DNA from: CAYMZZ01 sp046297935
Lineage (GTDB): Bacteria; Bacteroidota; Bacteroidia; Chitinophagales; Chitinophagaceae
Direction of reading: 5' to 3'
Length of the DNA: 64,000 nt
Assembly: GCA_046297935.1 (NCBI GenBank)
Contig: JBKBHA010000005.1
Span: 62,001 to 126,000, forward strand
Shown here: positions 34,472 to 43,681 of the stretch, piece after piece
How positions within the stretch are numbered: position 1 is the stretch's first letter
Layout of the letters: each line of letters begins with the position of its first letter
The notes under the pieces: model-generated
Told to the model about the DNA's origin: nothing
The model's input: the letters and a program-made list of their open reading frames with translations, nothing else
Databases searched by the model: none
Translations under genes and position numbers: made by a program

Positions 34472-34933
34472 ATGGCTACTCATTTACAGGAAGGAATGCG
34501 CGCACCTGCATTCAGTGGAACTGATCAGGACGGAAAAAAAATTTCACTGGCCGATTATAAAGGCAAAAAGCTCCTGCTTTATTTCTATCCGGAAGACGAC
34601 ACACCGACCTGTACTTTACAGGCCTGTAACCTGCGCGATCATTTTGCAGAACTAGAAAAGGCATCCATTGCAGTGCTTGGCGTGAGTCCTGATGATAGCA
34701 GTAGTCATCAGAAATTTCGTTCAAAATTCAGTCTGCCTTTTTCTCTGATCGCTGATACAGACCATAAGATCCTTCAGAAATATGGAGTGTGGGGTGAAAA
34801 GCAAATGTTTGGGCACCATTATATGGGCGTGCACCGAACCAGTTTTTTGATTGATGAAAAAGGTCATATTCAGAAGATATTTTTGCGCCCGAAAAATAAG
34901 CAGCATGCCGCAGAGGTGCTGAAAGCATTGTAA
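34472..34933 (+). CDS. bcp: Peroxiredoxin, Bcp/PrxQ type (thioredoxin-dependent peroxidase)
   Basis: A 153-residue thiol peroxidase. It reduces H2O2 and lipid peroxides with thioredoxin. The peroxidatic Cys is in TPTCTLQACNLRDHF, and a second Cys five residues on (CxxxxC) acts as resolving Cys in the PrxQ subfamily. The end, GHIQKIFLRPKNKQHAAEVL, matches the family. It starts 6 bases after the M23 peptidase stop, an operon arrangement with no evident functional link. It is the third peroxide-defence gene type in the window, with OsmC and GPx. Confidence 0.93.
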   Translation: MATHLQEGMRAPAFSGTDQDGKKISLADYKGKKLLLYFYPEDDTPTCTLQACNLRDHFAELEKASIAVLGVSPDDSSSHQKFRSKFSLPFSLIADTDHKILQKYGVWGEKQMFGHHYMGVHRTSFLIDEKGHIQKIFLRPKNKQHAAEVLKAL

Positions 34934-35035
34934 GAATCGGACACCGGGAACCTATTTCTTCATTTTTTACTCAACGAAAGCAGCCATTTGCTCAATTACT
35001 GTAGCAAGTGAGGCCAGTGCAATTACCTTGCGGCG

Positions 35036-38000
35036 ATGTTGCGTATTGTGAAAGGCCTGACAGTATTGCTCCTTTTGCTGCCGACTTTATTTCGCGCCGC
35101 AGCACAGGCCCCTGTACTTTATTTTGACCGCATCAGCCAGGCAAACGGGCTGAGTAACAATAAAGTGAACTGCTTTCTGCAGGATCGGCGTGGTTTTATG
35201 TGGATAGGTACCGACGATGGCCTCAACCGATTCGACGGAACTCACTTTCAAGTTTTCAAACATGTAGCCGGCGATACCACGGGTTTGTCTGGCAATACAA
35301 TCACGGATCTGTTGGAAGATTCAACCGGCGTTATCTGGATATCCACTGCCGATGGGGGGCTTACCCGCTATGATGCAGCTGCGCCAGGTAACCGGCAGTT
35401 TCGTCAGTACCGCCACCAGCCGGGAAATGCAGCGAGTATACCAGTCAATATCATTCATGCCATTGAAGCCGATGCCGACGGATATATCTGGCTGGCAACC
35501 GGTGGCGCCTCTGTAATTCGGTTTGATCCGGAAAAGGAACTATTCACGTCGGTTCATCCGCAAACCAGGGGCACGATCTATGATCTTTGTTTTGACGACA
35601 ACCATATCCTTTGGGCCGGTCGTGAAGGCGGAAGCATTATCAAGATCAACCCACAAACACTAGAATCGCGGACAGATCAGCGATACAATAATTTGTACGC
35701 AGCGCTACCACATATGGTGGTCACCAATTTGTTTCGCGACAGCAAACAGAATATATGGTTTGGGTCCTGGGATAAAGCCCTCTATCTGCAACAGTCCGGC
35801 GCGGAACAGGAACAGAAATTTGAATGGCAACCCAATCGTCCGGGTGTATTTGGACTGGATGAAGCCCGTGCTATTGGTGAAGACCGCAACGGCTATATCT
35901 GGGTGGGTGGGAAAAAATCGGGTCTGTATCTGTTTGACCCTGCGCGCAATTTTTTCTACAATTATCGACACGATCCGGCCCGCGATGGTACTATAGGAAG
36001 TAATACCATCAATTGCATATATACCGACCGGCAGGGACTGATGTGGATTGGTACCAGCAACGGCATTAGTTTATATCGCCCCAATCTGCTTCCCTTTCAA
36101 CAGGAGTTTCTGCCTCGTGAATATTGGACAGATGGGACTGGACCCGAAATATTCGACTTCTGGAAAAGGGAAGATGGTACGCTTTGGATTGGTACTTCTG
36201 TTGGTTTGATCGTAAGGCAGGCCAACGGCAGCTATCAGCACCATGCCCTCGAATACAGGGGACGCAGGCTGGCTGTTACAAAATTCCATTCAGCATCAGA
36301 TGGTCAGTTATACCTTGGCACCGACTATTCCGTATTCAGGTTCAATGAAAAGAATAGAAGTCTGTCGCTACTACCAAATACGGAATCGGATGCAGTGATG
36401 TCGCGGCTGATTGAATCGCGTGTTGTGTCGATGGCCGACGATAGCATCTGTGGCCGGCCCGTGTTGCTGGTGGCTCCCTATGGTCATTTTTTGGCATGGT
36501 ACGACTGGCAGGAACAGCGCTGGGTTTCGCGGATGGATTCGGTGTCGGCCATTCTCGATCGATTTGAGATCAGAGACAACCTGATCAGAAAACTACTGCG
36601 TACCCGCAATGGTCAGTTGTGGATGGCACAGGCAAAAGATGGGCTGGCTTTAGTGAAGAAGAATACAAGAGGGAAAATTCAGTATATAAATGATCCCAGC
36701 GTTCCCAATACAATCAGCAATAATCATGTATTCGATTTGGCCGAGGATCCGGCGGGTAATCTTTGGGTGAGCACTTATGGTGGAGGGCTAAATCATTTCG
36801 ATCTGCGCAAACGGACATTTAGCCGTTTTTCATCAACCAACAATATTACAGAAGGTTTATCGATAGACCGGATGGGGAGAATTTGGGTGGTTAGCAGCGG
36901 TCATCTTCAATTGTTTGACCCCATACGTGGCAGTTTCCAATATGCTGAACTACCCGATCTGGAGCGTTCGGGAGGCGTGCGTGGATATATTTATCAGGAC
37001 CAGAAAGGCGCCATGTATGTGGCTGGATCCGGTTACTACATTCAGTTTGATCCCACACAGATCAAACTTCGGCAGCAGCCACCCAGAGTTCAACTGACTG
37101 ATATCAGTATTTTCAATCAGTCGCATTCGCAGTTGCTGAGTCAGGATGAAATTGTGCTCACAGAACGACAAAACTTTTTCACGTTGCATTTCGCCGCCCC
37201 TTACTTCCAAACATCATTGCCGGTGCAGTATCAATACATGCTGGTGGGGCTGCATGAGGATTGGGTTGCGGCAGGCACGGCCACCCAGGCGCTTTTCACC
37301 AACCTGACCGGTGGCGACTATGTGTTTAAGGTGAGGGCCAGTACGGGCGCGGGTGGCTGGAGTGATCAGATAACGCAGTTGCGTATTCGCATAGTACCAC
37401 CATTCTGGAAAGAAACATGGTTTTATGTTATCTGCACCTTGTTTGCCAGCTTGTTGATATTTGTAGCGTACCGTTATCGCGTGGCTGAATTATTGAAGCG
37501 GCAGGCTATTCGAAACAAGATTGCGCAGGACCTGCACGACAATATGGGCTCAACACTTAGCAGCATATCGGTTTACAGCCAGGTGGCCCGTATTTACCAT
37601 AAACAACAAAAGCAGGAGCAGCTTGATCAAACGCTGGAAAAGATCAGTGCCACTTCCGGCGAAATGATATCAGAAATGAATGACATCGTGTGGGCCATTA
37701 ACCCCCGCAACGATAATATGAACACCATTCTGCAAAGAATGGAATCCTTTGCCAGGCCGTTGCTGGCAGTTCAGGGAATCAACTTTCATTTTTTTGTGCA
37801 GGAGTCGGTTCGGCAACAGGTGCTGGAGATGACGCCGCGAAAAAATTTCTATCTCATTTTTAAAGAGGCGATCAACAATGCACTGAAATATGCAGATTGT
37901 AAAAATATCTGGGTGACAGTTGAGCGTAAGCAACATAGGCTTCGCTTGACAGTGCGTGACGATGGCCGCGGTTTTGATCAACATGCTGTACCGGGCAACA

Positions 38001-38116
38001 ATCTTGCCGGCAATGGACTGGCTAATATGCGAATGCGTGCAAAGGAGATAAGGGGACGCCTTGAGTTGCTAAGCCAGCCAGGGCGTGGTACCGAACTGAT
38101 CCTTGAATTTGGCTAG
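35036..38116 (+). CDS. Two-component propeller sensor histidine kinase (Reg_prop-Y_Y_Y-HisKA_3)
   Basis: A 1026-residue membrane kinase. After the signal (MLRIVKGLTVLLLLLPTLFR) comes a large periplasmic region of Reg_prop blades (RRGFMWIGTDDGLNRFDG, NGYIWVGGKKSGLYLFD, GNLWVSTYGGGLNHFD and others) and then a Y_Y_Y domain (YQYMLVGLHEDWVAAGTATQ). One TM (about 795-818) follows, then HisKA_3 with phospho-His near 834 (DLHDNMGSTLSSISVYSQVA) and HATPase (EAINNALKYADC, DDGRGFDQ, GNGLANMRMRAKEI). It is a classical, not hybrid, kinase. Such sensors read polysaccharide fragments or similar ligands. The partner regulator follows 64 bases later. Confidence 0.94.
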   Translation: MLRIVKGLTVLLLLLPTLFRAAAQAPVLYFDRISQANGLSNNKVNCFLQDRRGFMWIGTDDGLNRFDGTHFQVFKHVAGDTTGLSGNTITDLLEDSTGVIWISTADGGLTRYDAAAPGNRQFRQYRHQPGNAASIPVNIIHAIEADADGYIWLATGGASVIRFDPEKELFTSVHPQTRGTIYDLCFDDNHILWAGREGGSIIKINPQTLESRTDQRYNNLYAALPHMVVTNLFRDSKQNIWFGSWDKALYLQQSGAEQEQKFEWQPNRPGVFGLDEARAIGEDRNGYIWVGGKKSGLYLFDPARNFFYNYRHDPARDGTIGSNTINCIYTDRQGLMWIGTSNGISLYRPNLLPFQQEFLPREYWTDGTGPEIFDFWKREDGTLWIGTSVGLIVRQANGSYQHHALEYRGRRLAVTKFHSASDGQLYLGTDYSVFRFNEKNRSLSLLPNTESDAVMSRLIESRVVSMADDSICGRPVLLVAPYGHFLAWYDWQEQRWVSRMDSVSAILDRFEIRDNLIRKLLRTRNGQLWMAQAKDGLALVKKNTRGKIQYINDPSVPNTISNNHVFDLAEDPAGNLWVSTYGGGLNHFDLRKRTFSRFSSTNNITEGLSIDRMGRIWVVSSGHLQLFDPIRGSFQYAELPDLERSGGVRGYIYQDQKGAMYVAGSGYYIQFDPTQIKLRQQPPRVQLTDISIFNQSHSQLLSQDEIVLTERQNFFTLHFAAPYFQTSLPVQYQYMLVGLHEDWVAAGTATQALFTNLTGGDYVFKVRASTGAGGWSDQITQLRIRIVPPFWKETWFYVICTLFASLLIFVAYRYRVAELLKRQAIRNKIAQDLHDNMGSTLSSISVYSQVARIYHKQQKQEQLDQTLEKISATSGEMISEMNDIVWAINPRNDNMNTILQRMESFARPLLAVQGINFHFFVQESVRQQVLEMTPRKNFYLIFKEAINNALKYADCKNIWVTVERKQHRLRLTVRDDGRGFDQHAVPGNNLAGNGLANMRMRAKEIRGRLELLSQPGRGTELILEFG

Positions 38117-38180
38117 TTACTCACCGGTTTCGGGGATGGGATCATAAAAATTAATTCAACACATTTACACAAACACGATC

Positions 38181-38828
38181 ATGAGTACGCGAATCGCCAT
38201 TTTTGATGACAATAAAAATATCCGCGAAAGCATCAGTCTTTTGCTGGAAACGGAGCCGCAGTTTGAAGTGGTTGGCCGCTTTAGCCATGTGCTCGATTGT
38301 GTAGATGATGTACGCAGTTGCCGACCCGACATCGTGTTGATGGATATTGAGATGCCTGGTATGTCGGGCATTGAAGCCGTTTCATTGATAAAATCCGCAT
38401 TTCCACAAATTCAGATACTGATGCAAACAGTATTTGAAGATGATGATCGGGTGTTTGACTCCATATGCGCGGGTGCCTCAGGCTATATCCTTAAAAATTA
38501 CCTGAATACCCGGTTGGTAGAGGCGATTCATGAATTGCAGTTTGGCGGCTCCCCCATGAGTCCGTCTATTGCCAGAAAGCTGTTGAACAAAATGCAGGCT
38601 TTTTCGAAGGTAATACGCCCCGAAGCGGCACCCGACTACCAGCTAACTGTACGCGAAAAAGAAGTATTGAGTTGCCTGGTGAATGGACTTAGCTACAAAA
38701 TGATCAGTGCCGAATTGCATATCAGCTACGAAACCGTGCGTTCGCATGTGAAAAAAATATATGAGAAACTGCACGTGGCATCTCTGACAGAAGTAGTGGC
38801 TAAGGCCATACATCAACGGATTGTGTGA
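38181..38828 (+). CDS. Response regulator, NarL/FixJ family
   Basis: A 215-residue regulator. Phospho-acceptor Asp 55 lies in DIVLMDIEMPGMSGIEA, with GYILKNYLNTRLVEAIHEL further on. The C-terminal LuxR HTH reads LTVREKEVLSCLVNGLSYKM and then SYETVRSHVKKIYEKLH. It follows the propeller kinase by 64 bases. Its TGA overlaps the GTG start of the next gene by four bases (GTGA), which couples the two. The targets are unknown. Confidence 0.94.
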   Translation: MSTRIAIFDDNKNIRESISLLLETEPQFEVVGRFSHVLDCVDDVRSCRPDIVLMDIEMPGMSGIEAVSLIKSAFPQIQILMQTVFEDDDRVFDSICAGASGYILKNYLNTRLVEAIHELQFGGSPMSPSIARKLLNKMQAFSKVIRPEAAPDYQLTVREKEVLSCLVNGLSYKMISAELHISYETVRSHVKKIYEKLHVASLTEVVAKAIHQRIV

Positions 38829-39739
38829 TTAAATTAAATACATCGGCTAATCACTCTACTCGATCAAGGCGGGTTCTTCCTGCAATTTTCAGTGTTGTAC
38901 TTTTCGTTGCGACAATCAACGAAACTGCCTGTTGCCAGCCAACTATTCAGCTGACGTTGGGTATAGAAGGTCAGCGACAATCGGCCAGCTGGCAAGGTGC
39001 TATTGCGTCCCGCGTGCCATCCAGCACTCGCGATTCGATGGCGACGCAAACGCGGCCTTTAAATTTAGAGGAACTTCAATGGTTGAACCTGATTCAGGCC
39101 GAAGCGCAGAAATGGAATAGTTGGCGCGATTCGCTCAATCGCCTTTTCACTGATGTCGGAGTGCCGGATTCCATTTATCTCCTGCTCGGGTTTTTAGGTA
39201 ACGACGACGGGTTCACCTACGGTTCAGATACTATTTGTTTTGATCTTACTGCATTCTCACGTGAATATGGAAATGCGAATGCCAACGGGAACAGGGAGCG
39301 TGCGGGCCGTATTTTTTCGCATGAGTACACTCATCTGCTTCAAAAATCCTGGATGCAAAAGAATCAGTGGACACCTGTTAGTTTTCAGGATAGTATTGTC
39401 TGGGAATGCTGGTACGAAGGAATCGGCATGTATCGATCCCTGAAGCCTGCCTGGCATCCTATAGACAATCGGTTGCCGAATCATACGCGGGCTGTACTTC
39501 GCGATCTGGGTGAAGTATTTGATAGCTATATGAAAAAGTTGACGCAGGATCCTGATGTAGCAGAGCGGACAGCCATTCGCAAAAATCTGTCGCGCGGCCG
39601 CGTGGAACAAAAATGGGGCGCTACCACAGTCGCGGTATGGTTGATGCTGGCAGCTCTTGAGGGAGATGAACATTTGCAACGCGTGGTACAGCGCGGTCCA
39701 CAAATGATTGGCTACTTGAGGCAACGTTACGGGTATTGA
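38825..39739 (+). CDS. Putative secreted zinc peptidase-like protein (HEYTH)
   Basis: A 304-residue protein. A hydrophobic stretch (ILPAIFSVVLFVATINETAC-like, residues 18-37) may be a signal peptide or anchor. At 166-170 it carries HEYTH, which fits the HExxH zinc motif (RIFSHEYTHLLQKSW), and about 30 residues later WECWYEGIGMYRSL, where a gluzincin third-ligand Glu is expected. I know of no named family with this exact layout; DUF2268-like proteins are the nearest idea. It is translationally coupled to the response regulator (GTGA overlap) and overlaps the convergent DUF389 gene by 13 bases. It may serve the regulated process. Confidence 0.62.
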   Translation: MIKLNTSANHSTRSRRVLPAIFSVVLFVATINETACCQPTIQLTLGIEGQRQSASWQGAIASRVPSSTRDSMATQTRPLNLEELQWLNLIQAEAQKWNSWRDSLNRLFTDVGVPDSIYLLLGFLGNDDGFTYGSDTICFDLTAFSREYGNANANGNRERAGRIFSHEYTHLLQKSWMQKNQWTPVSFQDSIVWECWYEGIGMYRSLKPAWHPIDNRLPNHTRAVLRDLGEVFDSYMKKLTQDPDVAERTAIRKNLSRGRVEQKWGATTVAVWLMLAALEGDEHLQRVVQRGPQMIGYLRQRYGY

Positions 39740-41085
39740 ATGCTCAATTCAACCTTACCACCCAAACGCCTTTGCAACCATTCTCTCCATTGCGCTACTG
39801 GCCTGGCATTGGGTTTTCCCGGGGGATAGATGGCAGTGACCTGCCAGCTGGTATCGGATTGGTTGCTGCCGGGATTGAAATAATAGCGCGGCTCTACCGA
39901 CAACTGTGTAAGCAGGCTGTCCTGTTGCCGCCATTCCCTTGCAATTGATTTGGGCAGAGAATCGGAGGCTGCATGCCGGGCTATAATTTGCTGCATACTA
40001 TCCATGCGGAGGTAGAGATTTTTGATCGACAGCTTCTGGTTCGACAGATCATCACTCACCGCGTTGAATACATCGCGTGCTGCTTCGCGGCTGTCGGGAC
40101 CCTGGTGCAGAATCAGTTCGCAATTGCTCAATCCGTACCGGGTTTTCATGGCATGCTCGAGCGACTGTTTTTCAGTGCTATCTATGATATTGCCTAACAG
40201 GATTAATTCAAGGCGTGATCCACGGTTGCGGTATACGAAACTGCTGTTTACCACGATATGTTTGGGGTCCTGAACTTCTTTTGATATGAACGCTTCAGCA
40301 TTTTGTTTTTGGATGTATTTGCGTACGATATGATAGGTCAGGTAAATGCTTGGAGCAATCATCAGTACTATAATTAATGAAACGATCCAATAAATACGTC
40401 TTTTGCCACCCGATTCGAGTCGGTTTACATTGGGATAATCAAGAATACTTACGATGAGGTAGGTGGCTATGGCAATGAAGACGGCATTGATCATGAACAG
40501 ATAGAAGGCGCCAAAAAAATAGCTCCACTGAAGGCTTGCCAACCCATAGCCCATGGTACATAGGGGCGGCATTAATGCAGTGGCAATAGCAACGCCCGGA
40601 ATAACATTACTCTTGCGCAACCGGCTGGCACCGGCGATAATGCCGGCAACCCCACCTATAAATGCTATTAGCACATCGTACAGCGTGGGGGAAGTGCGGC
40701 CCAACAATTCGGAGCCAGCGTCTTTCATGGGGCTGATCAGGAAAAACATGGTGGAGGTAGCAAGGCTGGTGGCAACCATAATGCCAAAGCTGCGTGCTGA
40801 ACTTCGAATCAGGCCAATGTCGTTGATACCAAGGCCCAGCCCGAAGCCCATGATGGGTCCCATGAGTGGGGAAATTAACATGGCTCCGATGATGACCGCG
40901 GTGGAATTGGTATTTAATCCAAGTGAGGCAATGAATATGGCGCAGACCAACACCCACCGGTTAGCGTTGGTGGTGGTAGCCGATTCACGAATATTACTAA
41001 TGGATGTTTGAATATTTTCTTCGTCATTCGGAAGCCGCAATTTTCGAATGACGTATCGTACCAGGCGTGAGCGGAGCAGTGTCAT
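39727..41085 (-). CDS. DUF389 family membrane protein
   Basis: A 452-residue protein. Residues 1-210 have about six hydrophobic helices with the glycine-proline rich DUF389 signature (NSTAVIIGAMLISPLMGPIM and FGLGLGINDIGLIRSSARSF). The C-terminal half after about 215 is soluble and acidic, with a TM near 218-240 (IYWIVSLIIVLMIAPSIYLT). DUF389 proteins occur widely and are uncharacterised; transport or signalling roles have been proposed. The start is ATG 41085; TTG 41091 gives two more residues. It converges on the HEYTH gene. Confidence 0.85.
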   Translation of the reverse strand: MTLLRSRLVRYVIRKLRLPNDEENIQTSISNIRESATTTNANRWVLVCAIFIASLGLNTNSTAVIIGAMLISPLMGPIMGFGLGLGINDIGLIRSSARSFGIMVATSLATSTMFFLISPMKDAGSELLGRTSPTLYDVLIAFIGGVAGIIAGASRLRKSNVIPGVAIATALMPPLCTMGYGLASLQWSYFFGAFYLFMINAVFIAIATYLIVSILDYPNVNRLESGGKRRIYWIVSLIIVLMIAPSIYLTYHIVRKYIQKQNAEAFISKEVQDPKHIVVNSSFVYRNRGSRLELILLGNIIDSTEKQSLEHAMKTRYGLSNCELILHQGPDSREAARDVFNAVSDDLSNQKLSIKNLYLRMDSMQQIIARHAASDSLPKSIAREWRQQDSLLTQLSVEPRYYFNPGSNQSDTSWQVTAIYPPGKPNARPVAQWREWLQRRLGGKVELSIQYP

Positions 41086-41303
41086 AGGCAATATATTCGG
41101 AGTGATCTGTTTTCAAGAGGTTTCAATAATAAATATAAATGAAGTTTTGGTATAGCGAATGGCATGCGTGCATCTATTCACGATACTACAAACAGGGTAT
41201 ACCGGATTCGGGGATCGAATTACCCAGTTTGGTGATTGAAAAGCGAATGCACCTGCTCTATGTTTGCGCCAGCAATCATTCCATTAAACCTTAAACGATT
41301 TTT

Positions 41304-41756
41304 ATGAAACGTATTATTCTTTTGATGATGTTATCATTGGCAATTTTCAGCCAAACAGAGGCGAGCCGGTTGCCTGACCCGGTAGAACAAACCATTATGC
41401 GCTCTTTGCGCGAGAAATTTCCGGGGGCTGAGTTTTCAACTACCAGAAAAATTGAAAACGAAGAGTTGTACACTGTTCGTCTTGTGTATCAGAACGAAGC
41501 CTTGCTGGCTTATGTTGATGAGGCCGGCGAACTGAAGGCCGTGGTACGTAGCATGACCCGCAGCCGACTTCCGATTTTGGTAAACCTTCAACTCACACGC
41601 AATTATGAAGGCTATACCATGCGTCAGGCTGAGGAGCTTTCGATGAACGGTGAAACAAGCTATATGTTTCTAATGCAAAATGAACGCGAGCAGGTTACCG
41701 TTCGGGTGTATGCTACAGGGGATGCCAGGGTGATTAAGCGTAGTAAACTGAATTAA
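41304..41756 (+). CDS. Secreted protein of unknown function
   Basis: A 150-residue exported protein (signal MKRIILLMMLSLAIFSQTEA). The mature part is a single beta-alpha region (EQTIMRSLREKFPGAEFSTT near the start, then RLVYQNEALLAYVDEAGELK) with no cysteine and no motif I recognise. The composition suggests a small periplasmic domain, perhaps PepSY-like in outline; that is a guess. It is separated by about 90 bases from the DUF5777 gene, with a strong hairpin between them at 41803-41848. Confidence 0.65.
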   Translation: MKRIILLMMLSLAIFSQTEASRLPDPVEQTIMRSLREKFPGAEFSTTRKIENEELYTVRLVYQNEALLAYVDEAGELKAVVRSMTRSRLPILVNLQLTRNYEGYTMRQAEELSMNGETSYMFLMQNEREQVTVRVYATGDARVIKRSKLN

Positions 41757-41802
41757 GTCACGACTCGTTGAAAACAGGCTGTACAACTATTGTATAGCAG
41801 GC

Positions 41803-41848
41803 AACCGTTGGTTTTTGTATGCCGTTTGGATACAAAAAACCAACGGTT
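41803..41848 (+). promoter_or_regulatory. Hairpin abutting the DUF5777 start codon
   Basis: AACCGTTGGTTTTTGTAT (41803-41820) pairs with ATACAAAAAACCAACGGTT (41830-41848), leaving a 9-base loop GCCGTTTGG and one bulged A. The stem ends exactly one base before ATG 41849. In the RNA it would block ribosome access at that ATG, or end transcription from the upstream gene. An in-frame ATG at 41819 lies in the stem itself. No U-tract follows, so translational control is as likely as termination. Confidence 0.65.
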
Positions 41849-42763
41849 ATGCGTTTATTATTGTTTTCCTTTTTTGCAGGCGTTTACATTTCTTCTTTCG
41901 CGCAAGACAGTAGTGGCTTGGCGACAAAGGTCCCGGATCCTGTATGGGTTTTTTCGAGTCCCCGGCTGATCAATGCCAGCACGGTTGAGCTGATACCTGC
42001 CGGCACGCTTGAGTTTCGGGTGACTCACAACTTTGGCGATCTGGCGGGTGACAACGGCGGCATCCGACAATTTTTTGGACTCGACAATGCCAGCGATATA
42101 CGCATTGGATTTCAATATGGCCTGAGCAAAAAGGTCAACTTGGTTGCCGCCCGTGCCAAGGGTGCCGGCGGTTTGCAACAGCTATACGAAATGGGCTTGA
42201 AGTATCGTATGCTGCAACAAAATTCCGACAATAGTCAACCGGTTTCATTGACATTTTATGCGAATACAGTTGTATCCGCCATGCGCGAAGGGGCCAATCC
42301 TGGCCAGGAAAATTCTTTCGATGGCTTTGGTGATCGTTGGAGCCAGTTTGTACAGGTTATGTTGGCCAGGCGCTTCGGCAAGTTCAGTTTTCAATTACAG
42401 CCTTCATTTGTTCATCACAACTATGTAGTGCCTGGCGATGATAACTCACTGTTTGCACTGGGTGCAGGAATGCGATTGCCTGTAATGGGAAAATTTAGTC
42501 TGATCGTTGATTACTACCACAGTTTTCGCAGTTCGGGTAGTCGCGATTTTTTCCGTGCACAGGGAGTACGCTTTTATGATCCACTTGGTGTTGGTATCGA
42601 ATTGCTGACCGCGGGCCATGTGTTTCATCTCAACTTTACTAATGCCACAGAAATTCTGGAGAACAGATTTTTGCCCCGCACAACCAGTTCCTGGGGAAAG
42701 GGTCAATTTCGCTGGGGTTTCACCATTTCGCGCGATTTTATATTGAAGCGGGGCAACCGGTAG
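41849..42763 (+). CDS. DUF5777 family outer-membrane beta-barrel protein
   Basis: A 304-residue exported beta-barrel (signal MRLLLFSFFAGVYISSFA). It starts the mature part with VPDPVWVFSSPRLINASTVE and LIPAGTLEFRVTHNFGD, the pattern of DUF5777 proteins. Alternating aromatic strands run to the end, and the last strand ends in a basic residue pair. Function is not known; in other Bacteroidota DUF5777 genes often neighbour c-type cytochrome lipoproteins, and here a cytochrome-bearing lipoprotein is convergent. ATG 41849 is used; the in-frame ATG 41819 would place the start inside a hairpin. A bidirectional terminator covers its stop. Confidence 0.8.
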   Translation: MRLLLFSFFAGVYISSFAQDSSGLATKVPDPVWVFSSPRLINASTVELIPAGTLEFRVTHNFGDLAGDNGGIRQFFGLDNASDIRIGFQYGLSKKVNLVAARAKGAGGLQQLYEMGLKYRMLQQNSDNSQPVSLTFYANTVVSAMREGANPGQENSFDGFGDRWSQFVQVMLARRFGKFSFQLQPSFVHHNYVVPGDDNSLFALGAGMRLPVMGKFSLIVDYYHSFRSSGSRDFFRAQGVRFYDPLGVGIELLTAGHVFHLNFTNATEILENRFLPRTTSSWGKGQFRWGFTISRDFILKRGNR

Positions 42764-42779
42764 TTGCCCCCGCTTATTT
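42746..42779. terminator. Bidirectional terminator between DUF5777 and the SprB-cytochrome gene
   Basis: AAGCGGGGCAAC (42746-42757) pairs with GTTGCCCCCGCTT (42763-42775), one bulged C, loop CGGTA, followed by ATTTT rightward and, on the other strand, preceded by AAAATAAGC. It overlaps the DUF5777 TAG and ends 4 bases from the stop of the convergent gene. Confidence 0.75.
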
Positions 42780-43612
42780 TAATCGGTATATCGGCCGCCC
42801 GCATTGATCCAGGCTGTTATTTTGTCTTTATCTGTTTGAGAAAGTGCACCTGTAGGCGGCATACTGCTGGGGTTGTTGTCTACAGCACGGGCCTTAACAC
42901 GGTCTTTGTTTAAAACAATATTGCAATCAACTGCCCAGTTCATACCGCCATTCTGTATGCTGTTGTTGTGGCAGCTAACACAGTTATTGTCCATCAATGT
43001 GCGCACGGCGGTGAACAGTGGCCCTGCAGGGGCGCTGCCTACTGTTACATTTGCTGAACCGGTACATCCATTGGCGTCTTTTGCAGTAACGGTATAGTTT
43101 CCTGGAGCCAGGTTGCTGAAGTTGCCTGAAGCCTGGAAGCTGGCACCATCGATACTGAATGTGAAGCCGGTGCTACCGCTGGCCGAAGCACTGATGCTGC
43201 CGGCGGCCGGAGTAGCACAGGGTGTTGCAGCGGTGGCGTTGGCAGTTACGGTAATTGTAACGCCGGTACAGGTTGGGCTTGGATTTGTAAGCGTAAACTG
43301 CCTGGTGCCCGTACATCCCTCGCTGTTGCGGGCAGTAACCGTGTAGGTGCCAGCAGCCAGGTTGCTAAAATTGCCTGAAGATTGAAAACTGCCACCATTG
43401 AGGCTGTAAGTAAAGCCGGTACCACCGCTGGCACTGGCCGTAATACTTCCGTTCGTTCCACCTGATGTAGAGGGATTGGTACTGTTGCCGGATACAACAA
43501 CAGTAATATTACTGCAGGGGTCGGAAGGCCCATCGTCGCCTCCCTTGCTACAGGAAAATACGATGCCTGCGCATGCTCCCAGCAGGAGCAGGCAAATGTG
43601 AGTTGGTCTCAT
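42779..43612 (-). CDS. Lipoprotein with SprB repeats and a c-type cytochrome tail
   Basis: A 277-residue predicted lipoprotein (MRPTHICLLLLGACAGIVFSC, split as signal plus Cys 21). Two SprB repeat modules follow (about 35-110 and 115-190), each with a core like YSLNGGSFQSSGNFSNLAAG and TYTVTARNSEGCTG. The C-terminal 80 residues hold a single heme-binding motif CVSCH at 211-215 and a possible axial Met (SSMPPTG), typical of surface cytochromes. SprB modules occur in gliding adhesins and T9SS cargo. The fusion suggests a surface-exposed electron carrier or a cytochrome with spacer modules. A DUF5777 barrel is encoded convergently. Confidence 0.85.
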   Translation of the reverse strand: MRPTHICLLLLGACAGIVFSCSKGGDDGPSDPCSNITVVVSGNSTNPSTSGGTNGSITASASGGTGFTYSLNGGSFQSSGNFSNLAAGTYTVTARNSEGCTGTRQFTLTNPSPTCTGVTITVTANATAATPCATPAAGSISASASGSTGFTFSIDGASFQASGNFSNLAPGNYTVTAKDANGCTGSANVTVGSAPAGPLFTAVRTLMDNNCVSCHNNSIQNGGMNWAVDCNIVLNKDRVKARAVDNNPSSMPPTGALSQTDKDKITAWINAGGRYTD

Positions 43613-43681
43613 GAAGATGTGTTTTTTATCTAATCGACAAAAAGGGAAATTGCGTTGCCTTGGGGAATTCGACCAACGGAT

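Noticed and set aside
35036..38116. Hybrid two-component system
   Set aside because: There is no receiver or AraC HTH domain after the HATPase; the regulator is a separate gene.
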